In this document: one piece after another, positions 1 to 6,189 of the stretch | How the letters are laid out: each line of letters opens with the position of its first letter | Numbering within the stretch: the stretch's first letter is position 1 | From: Gammaproteobacteria bacterium | Lineage (GTDB): Bacteria > Pseudomonadota > Gammaproteobacteria > Steroidobacterales > Woeseiaceae | Length of the DNA: 7,761 nt | Assembly: GCA_029881015.1 (NCBI GenBank) | Contig: JAOUNK010000152.1 | Location: forward strand, 1-7,761 | Direction of reading: 5' to 3' | Made by a program: the position numbers and the translations under genes | Notes under the pieces: model-generated | The model's input: the letters and a program-made list of their open reading frames with translations, nothing else | The model's database searches: none | What the model was told of the DNA's origin: nothing

Positions 1-212
1 GCGCAGCCGAGCAACTCACCGTTACGCTCGGCAAGCCAGATGCGGCCGTTCTGGCCGGCATCGAGGACGTACTCGGCCACGGTGCGGGCAACGTAGGCCT
101 CGAACCTGAGACCGTAGCCCGGCAACGCATCGTAACCGGCTCCATGCAGCGCAATGATGCGGCCAAGGTCGCCGGGATGCAGATCGTGACGAACAGAGAA
201 ATTCTCCAGCAT
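1..212 (-). CDS. GNAT-family N-acetyltransferase, N-terminal part (cut by window edge)
   Basis: The first 70 residues of a protein that runs off the left edge. The frame begins MLENFSVRHDLHPGDLGRII and continues with a LHGAGYDALPGYGLRFEAYVA-type segment, then RIWLAERNGELLGC. This matches the N-terminal part of GNAT acetyltransferases of the kind found alone or fused behind MarR domains: R-H/D-L-x-P-G-D-L-G-x-I, then the beta strand IWLAE and the turn NGELLG. The acetyl-CoA-binding motif lies outside the window, so activity and substrate cannot be judged. I chose the ATG at 212; a TTG at 219 opens a different frame that gives an arginine-rich, unlikely protein. The start lies 9 bases after the histidine kinase stop, with a GAGAGG purine run inside the kinase end, so it is probably the third gene of the regulator-kinase operon. 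The family call is good; the substrate is unknown. Confidence 0.75.
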   Translation of the reverse strand, partial: MLENFSVRHDLHPGDLGRIIALHGAGYDALPGYGLRFEAYVARTVAEYVLDAGQNGRIWLAERNGELLGC

Positions 213-221
213 GCAGCAAGA

Positions 222-1697
222 CTACGCTGCCCTCTCGCTGATTGGCAACGCGAACTCGAAACGCGTGCCGTGATTCGCGGTACTGGTGACCGTGATACGA
301 CTGTCATGCAAATCGAGTATGCGCTTGACGATTGCGAGCCCGAGACCGGACGAATCCGAACGTGCCTCCTCGCCGTCAAGCGCGCGATAGAAGCGATCGA
401 AGATGCGCGGCAGATCGGTCTCCGCAATACCGGGCCCATTGTCGGAAACGGCGATCGCCACCGAGCTGTCACTTTGCGTGATCGATATCGTGATGTCGCC
501 GGCGGCAGGCGTAAACTGCACCGCATTACGGACCAGGTTTTCGAGTACGCGCTGGATGAGACCGATGTCGCCGAGCGTGAACGCCGTCGCCGCATCGGCG
601 TCAACGTGCAGGCGAATGTTCTTGCGCTCGGCTTCATGCTGGAACTCCTGGGCGATGTCCTGCACAAGTTCGGGTAGCGAGAACGCCTCGATGCTGGGCG
701 CGACACTGGCCGAGTCCAGCTTCGCGAGCTCGAACAGGTCGCCGATCAGCGTACCGAGGCGCAGCGTGTGCTTGCGCGCAATCCGCAGGTAGCGATCGCG
801 TTCTTCTCCCGTTATCGACTCTCCCTTGATCAGCAGCGTTTCAATCGAACCCTGCATCGCGGACAACGGCGTTCGCAAGTCGTGCGAAATGTTCGACACG
901 AGCTCCCGGCGCAACCTGTCGTTCTCCCGGAGTTGATCGATCTGGCGACGGATCTGTCGCGACATGTCGAGGAACGATCGCCCCAGCGCATCGATCTCGT
1001 CACCGTCGGCTGCCAGTCGTGGCAGGTCCGGTTCGAGCGCGAAGCGCGACTCCGTGACTCGCTGCATCTCGCCACTCAATCGCTTCAGGCGCCTGGTGAG
1101 CACGCGAAAGACCAGGAAACCTATGACCGCGGTAAACAGAACTATCGTGGCGGCCGCAGCCGCACTGGAGCGAAAGACATAGGACTCACCGATATCGCTC
1201 GCCAGTGCTTCGTATTGTGCGCCGCCCAGCACGACGTAGAGATAGCCCTCGGTGCCCTGGCCGGAGCGAACCTCGGCCGCGGAGAATACCTTGGTACTTT
1301 CCGCGTTGCGCGGGTCATCCCCGCGCAACGGGAACACCGCCGTGCCGGCGATAAGTTCATGCACGGGTTCCAGATCGATACGCTCGAGGAGAACCCTGTT
1401 GTCCGGCAGGTTGTGCCCAAGAATTCTGCCGGCGGGGTCGAGCAGGTAGATCTCCGCGGTCGGATTGATCACCATCGCGTGCGCGGCAAGGTCGCGCAGG
1501 CTGTCGAGATCGGGTTTGCCGTTCTCGATAAGCTGGCGTTGCTCCGTGACATACATCGCGATCGGCGCGTTGAGCTTTTGCGACAGCTCCTCGTAATAGG
1601 CGCGCGTGTAGCCACGTTCGACGGCGAACAATGCGGCGCCCATCGTGAGCACGATAGCGAGCAATGCGGCTGACAATTTTGCAAACAGGCTGTTCAT
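222..1697 (-). CDS. Membrane sensor histidine kinase of a two-component system
   Basis: A 491-residue inner-membrane sensor kinase that should autophosphorylate on His and pass the phosphate to the response regulator encoded just upstream. Visible parts in order: a first membrane helix at about 9-26; a periplasmic sensor region at about 27-177 containing IYLLDPAGRILGHNL, which looks like a PAS/Cache-type fold; a second helix at about 179-199; a HAMP linker at about 200-255; the HisKA box with NISHDLRTPLSAM and phospho-acceptor His272; then the ATPase domain with N box ENLVRNAVQF (Asn387, Asn391), G1 box DNGPGI (419-424), F box RIFDRFYR and G2 box GLGLAIVKR (451-459). All catalytic motifs are intact. 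Its ATG overlaps the regulator stop as ATGA (1697-1694), a sign of translational coupling. The sensor region does not reveal the ligand. Such kinases resemble the BaeS/ResE-like groups, but I see nothing that fixes a gene name. Confidence 0.95.
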   Translation of the reverse strand: MNSLFAKLSAALLAIVLTMGAALFAVERGYTRAYYEELSQKLNAPIAMYVTEQRQLIENGKPDLDSLRDLAAHAMVINPTAEIYLLDPAGRILGHNLPDNRVLLERIDLEPVHELIAGTAVFPLRGDDPRNAESTKVFSAAEVRSGQGTEGYLYVVLGGAQYEALASDIGESYVFRSSAAAAATIVLFTAVIGFLVFRVLTRRLKRLSGEMQRVTESRFALEPDLPRLAADGDEIDALGRSFLDMSRQIRRQIDQLRENDRLRRELVSNISHDLRTPLSAMQGSIETLLIKGESITGEERDRYLRIARKHTLRLGTLIGDLFELAKLDSASVAPSIEAFSLPELVQDIAQEFQHEAERKNIRLHVDADAATAFTLGDIGLIQRVLENLVRNAVQFTPAAGDITISITQSDSSVAIAVSDNGPGIAETDLPRIFDRFYRALDGEEARSDSSGLGLAIVKRILDLHDSRITVTSTANHGTRFEFALPISERAA

Positions 1698-2413
1698 GCC
1701 GCTTGCCCGGAAAACTTGTAGCCGACACCCCAGACCGTGACGATAATTTCGGGATGTGACGGATCGGCTTCTATCTTGGCGCGGAGGCGATTGATGTGTG
1801 AATTGACGGTGTGTTCGTAGCCTTCGTGTCCATAGCCCCAGACCTGGTCGAGCAGGTCCGCACGGCGAAAGACGCGGCCGGGATGGCTTGCGAGGTGCTC
1901 AAGCAAGTCGAACTCGCGCGCCGTGAGCTCGACACTTTCCCCGTTTAGTGTCACTTCGCGTCGCGACGGATCGATGGTAACGGGCCCAGCGTCGATCGCC
2001 GGCTTGCCGACGCCATTATCCCGCGCTGCAGCCTGCAGTTGCTCGACACGCCGCAGGATGGCGCGCGCCCGGGCGGCGAGTTCCAGCACGCTGAACGGTT
2101 TGGTCAGGTAATCGTCAGCCCCTGTTTCAAGGCCGAGGATTCGATCCAGCTCTGACGACTTGGAGGTAAGCATGAGGATTGGCTGGTAGGGCCGGTCACG
2201 CCTCACGGCGCGGCAGATCTCGAGGCCGTCCGGGCCGGGAAGCCGCAGGTCCAGCACCAGCAACGCCCAATCCCCGGTCGTCGCCAGGCGCATACCCTCG
2301 TGCCCGTCATTCGCAATGACGACCTCGTCGCAAAGGTCCGCGAGATGCAGCGCGACCAGTTCGGCGATGTCGCGTTCGTCTTCGACCAGCAGGATTCGGC
2401 GAGCTCTCAGCAT
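1694..2413 (-). CDS. OmpR/PhoB-family response regulator
   Basis: A DNA-binding response regulator of 239 residues from the ATG at 2413. The receiver domain (about 5-118) has the acidic pair Glu11-Asp12, phospho-acceptor Asp55 in LLVLDLRLPGPDG, the switch Thr83 and Lys105 in YLTKPF. The C-terminal winged helix (about 145-237) has LTAREFDLLEHLASHPGRVF, the recognition helix region HTVNSHINRLRAKIE and the closing IVTVWGVGYKF, all typical of the OmpR/PhoB group. The frame stays open to a GTG at 2461, but that extension (KFQVYSASPSNSNVV) is not receiver-like and covers the putative operator at 2452-2473, so I prefer the ATG. Neither start has a convincing Shine-Dalgarno sequence. The gene overlaps the kinase gene by 4 bases. 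Repeats at 2452-2473 and at 4018-4050 suggest that it regulates its own gene and the spondin operon. Confidence 0.95.
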   Translation of the reverse strand: MLRARRILLVEDERDIAELVALHLADLCDEVVIANDGHEGMRLATTGDWALLVLDLRLPGPDGLEICRAVRRDRPYQPILMLTSKSSELDRILGLETGADDYLTKPFSVLELAARARAILRRVEQLQAAARDNGVGKPAIDAGPVTIDPSRREVTLNGESVELTAREFDLLEHLASHPGRVFRRADLLDQVWGYGHEGYEHTVNSHINRLRAKIEADPSHPEIIVTVWGVGYKFSGQAA

Positions 2414-2451
2414 AACCACGTTAGAGTTTGAGGGGCTTGCAGAGTAGACCT

Positions 2452-2473
2452 GAAACTTCACGGAAATATCACA
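2452..2473 (-). promoter_or_regulatory. Two 11-bp direct repeats upstream of the response regulator (putative autoregulatory operator)
   Basis: On the minus strand, 2473-2463 reads TGTGATATTTC and 2462-2452 reads CGTGAAGTTTC: two adjacent copies of an 11-mer with consensus TGTGAnnTTTC. The site ends 38 bases before the ATG at 2413. The first copy differs at only one position from the promoter-proximal copy before the spondin operon (4028-4018, TGTGAGATTTC). OmpR/PhoB-family regulators bind tandem direct repeats with an 11-bp pitch, so this is probably a site for the regulator encoded immediately downstream. No clear -10 or -35 is visible. The assignment is inferred from repeat structure and position. 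Confidence 0.6.
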
Positions 2474-2484
2474 GCGGCGGAGCA

Positions 2485-2514
2485 GGGCTGCGGCGACTCC
2501 TTGCGCCGCAGCCC
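2485..2514 (-). terminator. Strong hairpin after the spondin operon, probable terminator
   Basis: A perfect 11-bp inverted repeat (GGGCTGCGGCG at 2485-2495, CGCCGCAGCCC at 2504-2514) with an 8-base loop begins 6 bases after the stop of the lipoprotein gene. It is followed 11 bases later by the putative operator of the response regulator. On the minus strand no T-run follows it (next bases TGCTCCGCCG), so it is not a textbook intrinsic terminator. Position and stability still suggest transcription termination or protection of the mRNA 3' end, separating the spondin operon from the two-component operon. Confidence 0.6.
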
Positions 2515-2520
2515 CGGGAA

Positions 2521-3249
2521 CTAGTCGATACGCGTTATGCGCACGCGCGCGACCGGATTGTCGAAGCGATGCTGGTTGTTGAGACCGGAGGTTGCGAATC
2601 CGTCGTCCTGGCCGACCACGCCGGCATGCATCGAGACGCGATCCGCAATGTCATCGCGCGCTGCATTGAAGCCTTCGCCGCCACCGGCGGGCCCCGGAAT
2701 GTGCGCGGCCTCCTCGGTGTTCGCTTCGGTGCCGGCGTCGTAGGCGATCGTGCGCCAGGTCATGCTTGTGCCGGCCGCCAGTGTCGAGACGTCGACGGCG
2801 TCCAGTGCCGCGATTGCGTCATTGGTGTTGACGAGCATCGAGCTGGTGCTGATGCGCAAGGTGGCGACGTCGCTCTCGAGAACCTCGATCGTGATGGTCT
2901 CGGTACCGCCGGGGCCGATCGGTCCGGCACCGGATGCGGTTGCACGCACATCGCCATCGGCGCCCGCTTCGGCAAGTAGCGCCATGTTGTCACCACCTTC
3001 CGCTTGCTCCTCGAGACCGGCCGTTGCCGCGCTACCAACGCTGAACACGTGGTAGCCCGTGGCATGAGCGATCACAGCGACCGGTGACAGCGGTTGAGCA
3101 TTGGTCAGGTTGTCGACGGTCACTTCGAACGTGGCCATGGCGGGCGGCGGCGGTGGTGGTGGGGGGACGAAGTCGTTGTCGCTACTGCAGCCGGCCAGTA
3201 CCGCGCCGCTCAGGGCAAGCGCCAGGACATTGCTTGGCTTAATAGTCAT
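2521..3249 (-). CDS. Spondin-domain outer-membrane-type lipoprotein
   Basis: A 242-residue exported lipoprotein. A short basic start and hydrophobic stretch lead to the lipobox LAGC (18-21), so Cys21 is the likely acylated residue. The next residue is Ser, not Asp, which favours transport to the outer membrane. After SSDNDFV there is a run of eight prolines (29-36), probably a stiff linker. Residues about 39-242 form a spondin N-terminal-type domain: TFEVTVDNLTN, SPVAVIAHATGYHVF, GLEEQAEGGD, VNTNDAIAALDAVDV, IAYDAGTEANTE and the closing FDNPVARVRITRID. These blocks line up with the next gene upstream, so the two are paralogues. The start is fixed by AGGAGG (3260-3255) 5 bases before the ATG; this motif overlaps the upstream stop codon, so translation is probably coupled. 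Function is unknown; in animals this domain occurs in matrix and adhesion proteins. A hairpin at 2485-2514 follows. Confidence 0.88.
   Translation of the reverse strand: MTIKPSNVLALALSGAVLAGCSSDNDFVPPPPPPPPAMATFEVTVDNLTNAQPLSPVAVIAHATGYHVFSVGSAATAGLEEQAEGGDNMALLAEAGADGDVRATASGAGPIGPGGTETITIEVLESDVATLRISTSSMLVNTNDAIAALDAVDVSTLAAGTSMTWRTIAYDAGTEANTEEAAHIPGPAGGGEGFNAARDDIADRVSMHAGVVGQDDGFATSGLNNQHRFDNPVARVRITRID
3142..3166. repeat. Triplet repeat encoding the polyproline linker
   Basis: A run of GGC/CGG then TGG triplets ending in a G run on the plus strand encodes the eight-proline stretch (residues 29-36) of the lipoprotein on the minus strand. Such a run can change length by slippage, which in whole triplets would lengthen or shorten the linker. 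It would also be expected to stall ribosomes without EF-P. Confidence 0.6.
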
Positions 3250-3258
3250 GGCAGCCTC

Positions 3259-3963
3259 CTATTGTACGCTGAGCGTGACGCGGATAACCGGGTTCAGCCA
3301 GCGGTGTACGCGACTGTCGAGGTCACTGATGCCACCGTTGGGGTCGGTATCGCCGAGCGAGCCGCGGTGGATGTGGACGTTGCCGTTCGTGTCCGCGCCT
3401 GCGGCGCCCGTTCCGCCGGTACCGCCGAGGCCACTCGGGTCAGCCGGAATGCCGGCCACGCCAGGCATGCCACCGCCGTTGACAGTCTCGTCGTTGGCTT
3501 CGGTGCCGGCATCGTAGGCCGGCACGTCAAACGTGTACACGCCAGGCGCTGTTGGAATCTCGACCGCGTTCAGGCCAGCGAAGCCGTCGTTGGTCGGCAG
3601 CAACATCGCGACGAGGCTCAGGCGATCGTTCGTGGTGCCGTCCGTGTTCATGGTGAAGGTTGTGGATGAGGCGGGCGCGAGTAAGCCACCGGCCGGGTTT
3701 TCGACCACCGTCGCACCGAGACCGTTGACGTCAGCCAGGAGCCCGCTGACGTCGCCGCCCTCTGCCATGGCCTGGAGGTTGGCGGAGGCGGGCTGGCCCG
3801 CCACGAAGAGATTGTTGCCGGCCGGGTGAGCTGCGACGAGGAACGGTGTGAAGTGTATGGCGTTCGTCAGGTTGGTGATGGTGACCTCGAATTGCGTTGC
3901 GCCAGCCGTTGGGGCAAACAGGATGCTGCTTGCAGCGAGTGCGCCAAAAAGCGTCTTGTTCAT
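3259..3963 (-). CDS. Spondin-domain secreted protein
   Basis: A 234-residue protein with a Sec signal peptide: MNKTLFGALAASSILFAPTAGA, probable cleavage after Ala22. The mature part is a spondin N-terminal-type domain: QFEVTITNLTNAIHFTPFLVAAH, NLQAMAEGGD, a strand-rich middle, LLPTNDGFAGLNAVEI, VPAYDAGTEANDE and the closing LNPVIRVTLSVQ. A Gly-rich loop (about 163-193) is followed by NVHIHRGSLGD, which the lipoprotein paralogue lacks. There is no lipobox, so this copy should be periplasmic or released. GGAG (3975-3972) lies 8 bases before the ATG and supports the start. It is the first gene of a two-gene operon, 9 bases before the lipoprotein gene. Upstream lie three 11-bp repeats (4018-4050) that look like a response-regulator site. 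The domain call is strong; the ligand and role are unknown. Confidence 0.88.
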   Translation of the reverse strand: MNKTLFGALAASSILFAPTAGATQFEVTITNLTNAIHFTPFLVAAHPAGNNLFVAGQPASANLQAMAEGGDVSGLLADVNGLGATVVENPAGGLLAPASSTTFTMNTDGTTNDRLSLVAMLLPTNDGFAGLNAVEIPTAPGVYTFDVPAYDAGTEANDETVNGGGMPGVAGIPADPSGLGGTGGTGAAGADTNGNVHIHRGSLGDTDPNGGISDLDSRVHRWLNPVIRVTLSVQ

Positions 3964-4017
3964 TGGGTTGACTCCGTGATGTTGGGAAGGACGTTCTACG
4001 GAGTGCAGGATGGCGCC

Positions 4018-4050
4018 GAAATCTCACAGGAGTTTCACAGCCAGGTCACA
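4018..4050 (-). promoter_or_regulatory. Three 11-bp direct repeats upstream of the spondin operon (putative OmpR/PhoB-type operator)
   Basis: On the minus strand, three contiguous 11-mers each start with TGTGA: TGTGACCTGGC (4050-4040), TGTGAAACTCC (4039-4029) and TGTGAGATTTC (4028-4018). The TGTGA cores are exactly 11 bp apart and all three end in C. The array ends 54 bases before the ATG at 3963. A weak -10-like TAGAAC lies at 3998-3993, 19 bases after the array, with no good -35, as is common for promoters that need an activator. A direct-repeat array with an 11-bp pitch fits binding by an OmpR/PhoB-family dimer or oligomer. A matching pair lies before the response regulator gene at 2452-2473. 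Confidence 0.65.
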
Positions 4051-4062
4051 AGTGTCTTGCGA

Positions 4063-4875
4063 TTAGGTAACGGCGTCTTCGGCCAGTTTCTGGCGGAGTT
4101 TTTCGAGCAGGCGTTTCAGCGTAGCCGCGTTACTCGGGCCCATGCGCAGCATGAGCTTCTGCCCGCTCGAAAGGGCTTCGAGATCGGGATCCGCAAACTC
4201 GTACAAGACGTTCGGCCGTGTGAGTACGATGGGTTTTGCCGGCCGCGGGGTGGCGAGCAGGTGGTCGATGACCTCGACCAGGCGGTCGTTGAAATACGCG
4301 TCGGGGTATCCCAGCCGTTCATAGGACTTCTGGAACAGCGGGTAGTACCGGCGGTACGTGTCGTAGACGGCGTCGATGTCGGCGTAATAGATATAGGCAA
4401 CCAGCGCGTCGTAGCGCAGGTAGCTCGAGATCCCGAGCACCGTGCTGCCGTCGTCGGCCGTGTCCGCTGCGAAGCTGTCCTCGAGGGGACCCACAGGACG
4501 AATCTTCTCCGACAGCTCCGGCCGCGTCAGGTTGTCGATCGTGGCGACCAGGCGGTCAATGACCGCTTCCCGCACAAGCAGCGACTCGATCGCGGACCCG
4601 AACGTCGCGTCGATCTCGAGCAGGAAATAGGCATCGCTGTCATCCAGCGAAGGCAGGGGCACAAGCTCGCCGGACGCGGCTGCCGCGGGCGCCTCCGGCA
4701 TCGGGTACTGCGGACTGCCATCTGCCGCGGGCTCGACAGCCGTGGCCGGCTCGAGGGCGGGCGTCGGTTCCGGTTGTGGTGGCCCGAATAGCTGGTCCCT
4801 GTATTGCCAGCCAACCACGCCAAATACGATGAGAATGATGACGCCGAGCAGCAGTTTGAGGTCGGGATCGTCCAT
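4063..4875 (-). CDS. DUF3014 membrane-anchored protein
   Basis: A 270-residue protein from the ATG at 4875. The N-terminus is a single membrane helix (about 8-23, LLLGVIILIVFGVVGW), followed by a Pro/Ala/Glu-rich linker (about 32-70). The C-terminal domain (about 73-262) has LPSLDDSDAYF, VIDRLVATIDNLTR, YDALVAYIYYADIDAVYDTYRRYYPLFQKSYERLGYP and YFNDRLVEVIDHLLATP, the pattern of the DUF3014 family. That family has no assigned function. The topology suggests a domain held outside the inner membrane, in the periplasm. The frame also opens at a GTG (4911) inside the preceding gene, but the ATG is 4 bases after that gene's stop, with AGTAGGG overlapping the stop, and the helix sits at the correct distance from it. 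It is probably co-transcribed with the PucR-like regulator. No hairpin is seen after the stop, so some read-through into the spondin operon is possible. Confidence 0.85.
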   Translation of the reverse strand: MDDPDLKLLLGVIILIVFGVVGWQYRDQLFGPPQPEPTPALEPATAVEPAADGSPQYPMPEAPAAAASGELVPLPSLDDSDAYFLLEIDATFGSAIESLLVREAVIDRLVATIDNLTRPELSEKIRPVGPLEDSFAADTADDGSTVLGISSYLRYDALVAYIYYADIDAVYDTYRRYYPLFQKSYERLGYPDAYFNDRLVEVIDHLLATPRPAKPIVLTRPNVLYEFADPDLEALSSGQKLMLRMGPSNAATLKRLLEKLRQKLAEDAVT

Positions 4876-4879
4876 AACC

Positions 4880-6187
4880 CTACTGTACACCCACGGAGGC
4901 GATGTCGGCACACTCGCTTGCCAGCAGCATCTCGGTCAGCGCGTGATAGTTGAGCGGGTCGAGGCCCGTGATTTCGCGAATCCGGCGCATGCGCGCGTAG
5001 ATCGTGTTGGGATGGATCCCGAGCGACTCGGCCGCGCGCAGGACGTTCATGTTGGCGTCGGCATAGGCCCGCAATGTTGCCGAGAGCGAACCGCGTGACT
5101 TGCGATCGATGGTTGCAAACGCATCCAGCCACGCCGGCAGCGCCGTCCGGACCGTGGCGCGCGCGTGTGTAACCAGCACCTGGCGAAACGGGATATCCGA
5201 GTAGCGCATGACGCGGTGAGCGACATCGGCAAACCGGATGGCCAGCCGCGCCTCGCTCGTGGCACGGGGGACATGGGAGGTCGAGGGTACGTCGTCGCTG
5301 AGGCCGATAACGGCTGCCGGCCCGACCTGGCGCAGCAGGGGGTAAACGCGGTCCGCGACCAGCGATTGCGGCGCGGTCCATCCCGAGAGGCGTCGTGTGC
5401 CGGAGAGAACCGCGACCACGTGATGGTCGCGGACGCCGACGAGGTGGCGAACGGTCGAGTTCGCGAACACCGCGGTCAGGGCATCGGCCATGCGTTGTGC
5501 CCGGGCAGGGTTCTCCATCTCGCGTGGATTGACCGAGCGGGCGATCGCGACGCAGTACGACTGGCGTTGCTCCAGGTAGCCCGCCCCGCGCAACAGTTCG
5601 GCGGCGACGCGATCGGACTCGTCGTAGCCGCTCAGCAGCGTGTCCAGCAGGCGTGTGCGACGGTCGCCTTCCGCCTCGGCCAGGGCGCGCGTGTGCGCCA
5701 CGTACTCGGAGGTGAGGACGGTGCCCACCGCGCCGGTGTACTCCACCGTGAAATCGGTGACGGCCGCGACCACTCGTCGAACCTGGGCGGATTCGTCGGC
5801 CGACGCCAGGGCGGCATCCCGTACCCAGCGCGAAAGCGTGCGATGGACGCAGCGGTAGGCATGCAGAATGGCGTCCAGCGGAAACTTCTGTGCGGCCCGG
5901 CGACGGGCATGCTCCGCGACGAAGACGAACGCGTCGAGGCGGTCGCCCGCGAGCAGTGCGCAGGCCCTGTCGACCACCTCGCCGAGGTGCGCTTCGAGCT
6001 CGGGTACGAGTTCGGGATTGCCGGACTCCCGGTACGCCGGCACCTCGCCGGTAACCGCCCTGACGAGCTCGCGCGCGAAGCCTTCCTGCCCTGCCTTGAG
6101 GGCGGTGGAGACACCGGGCACGACGCCGTGACGCCGGAGGGCGGTGAGTGTCGCGCGAAGACTATCGAGATCCGTGTGCAGAGCCAT
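4880..6187 (-). CDS. PucR/CdaR-like transcriptional regulator with C-terminal HTH
   Basis: A 435-residue regulator. Residues about 35-165 form a helical region (LVPELEAHLGEVVDRACALLAGDRLDAFV, then FPLDAILHAYRCVHRTLSRWV) resembling the RsbR/RsbRD N-terminal-type domain often found in this group. Residues about 205-325 look like the GGDEF-like domain of the CdaR group (YCVAIARSVN, VVAVLSGTRRL, AAVIGLSDDVPS, ATSEARLAIRFA). Residues about 350-425 hold the conserved C-terminal HTH (LRAYADANMNVLRAAESLGIHPNTIYARMRRIREITGL). The order and length fit a full PucR-family protein. The ATG at 6187 starts only 2 bases after a 19-bp palindrome (6190-6208), which could mediate autoregulation, and no clear Shine-Dalgarno sequence is present there. 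The inducer and targets cannot be read from the sequence. Candidates for targets are the DUF3014 gene behind it and the divergent YCII gene. Confidence 0.88.
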   Translation of the reverse strand: MALHTDLDSLRATLTALRRHGVVPGVSTALKAGQEGFARELVRAVTGEVPAYRESGNPELVPELEAHLGEVVDRACALLAGDRLDAFVFVAEHARRRAAQKFPLDAILHAYRCVHRTLSRWVRDAALASADESAQVRRVVAAVTDFTVEYTGAVGTVLTSEYVAHTRALAEAEGDRRTRLLDTLLSGYDESDRVAAELLRGAGYLEQRQSYCVAIARSVNPREMENPARAQRMADALTAVFANSTVRHLVGVRDHHVVAVLSGTRRLSGWTAPQSLVADRVYPLLRQVGPAAVIGLSDDVPSTSHVPRATSEARLAIRFADVAHRVMRYSDIPFRQVLVTHARATVRTALPAWLDAFATIDRKSRGSLSATLRAYADANMNVLRAAESLGIHPNTIYARMRRIREITGLDPLNYHALTEMLLASECADIASVGVQ

Positions 6188-6189
6188 TG

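Noticed and set aside
22..219. Minus-strand frame starting at TTG 219
   Set aside because: The product is Arg/Cys/Ser-rich. The overlapping frame from the ATG at 212 reads as a GNAT N-terminus and is open to the edge.
768..1673. Long plus-strand open frame of 301 codons
   Set aside because: It lies wholly opposite the histidine kinase, whose motifs are complete. The antisense product is Arg/Gln/His-rich with no recognisable domain: a shadow of GC-rich coding DNA.
4018..4050. CRP/FNR-type site, because TGTGA is the CRP half-site
   Set aside because: CRP needs TGTGA facing TCACA as an inverted repeat. Here all copies run in the same direction at an 11-bp pitch, which fits an OmpR/PhoB-type site instead.
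3964..4062. Terminator after the DUF3014 gene
   Set aside because: I looked for a hairpin and T-run on the minus strand and found only a short GGCGCC palindrome, too small to call.
3826..4791. Plus-strand open frame of 321 codons across the DUF3014 gene
   Set aside because: It is antisense to the DUF3014 domain and across the spondin upstream region, with no domain seen and no ribosome-binding site.
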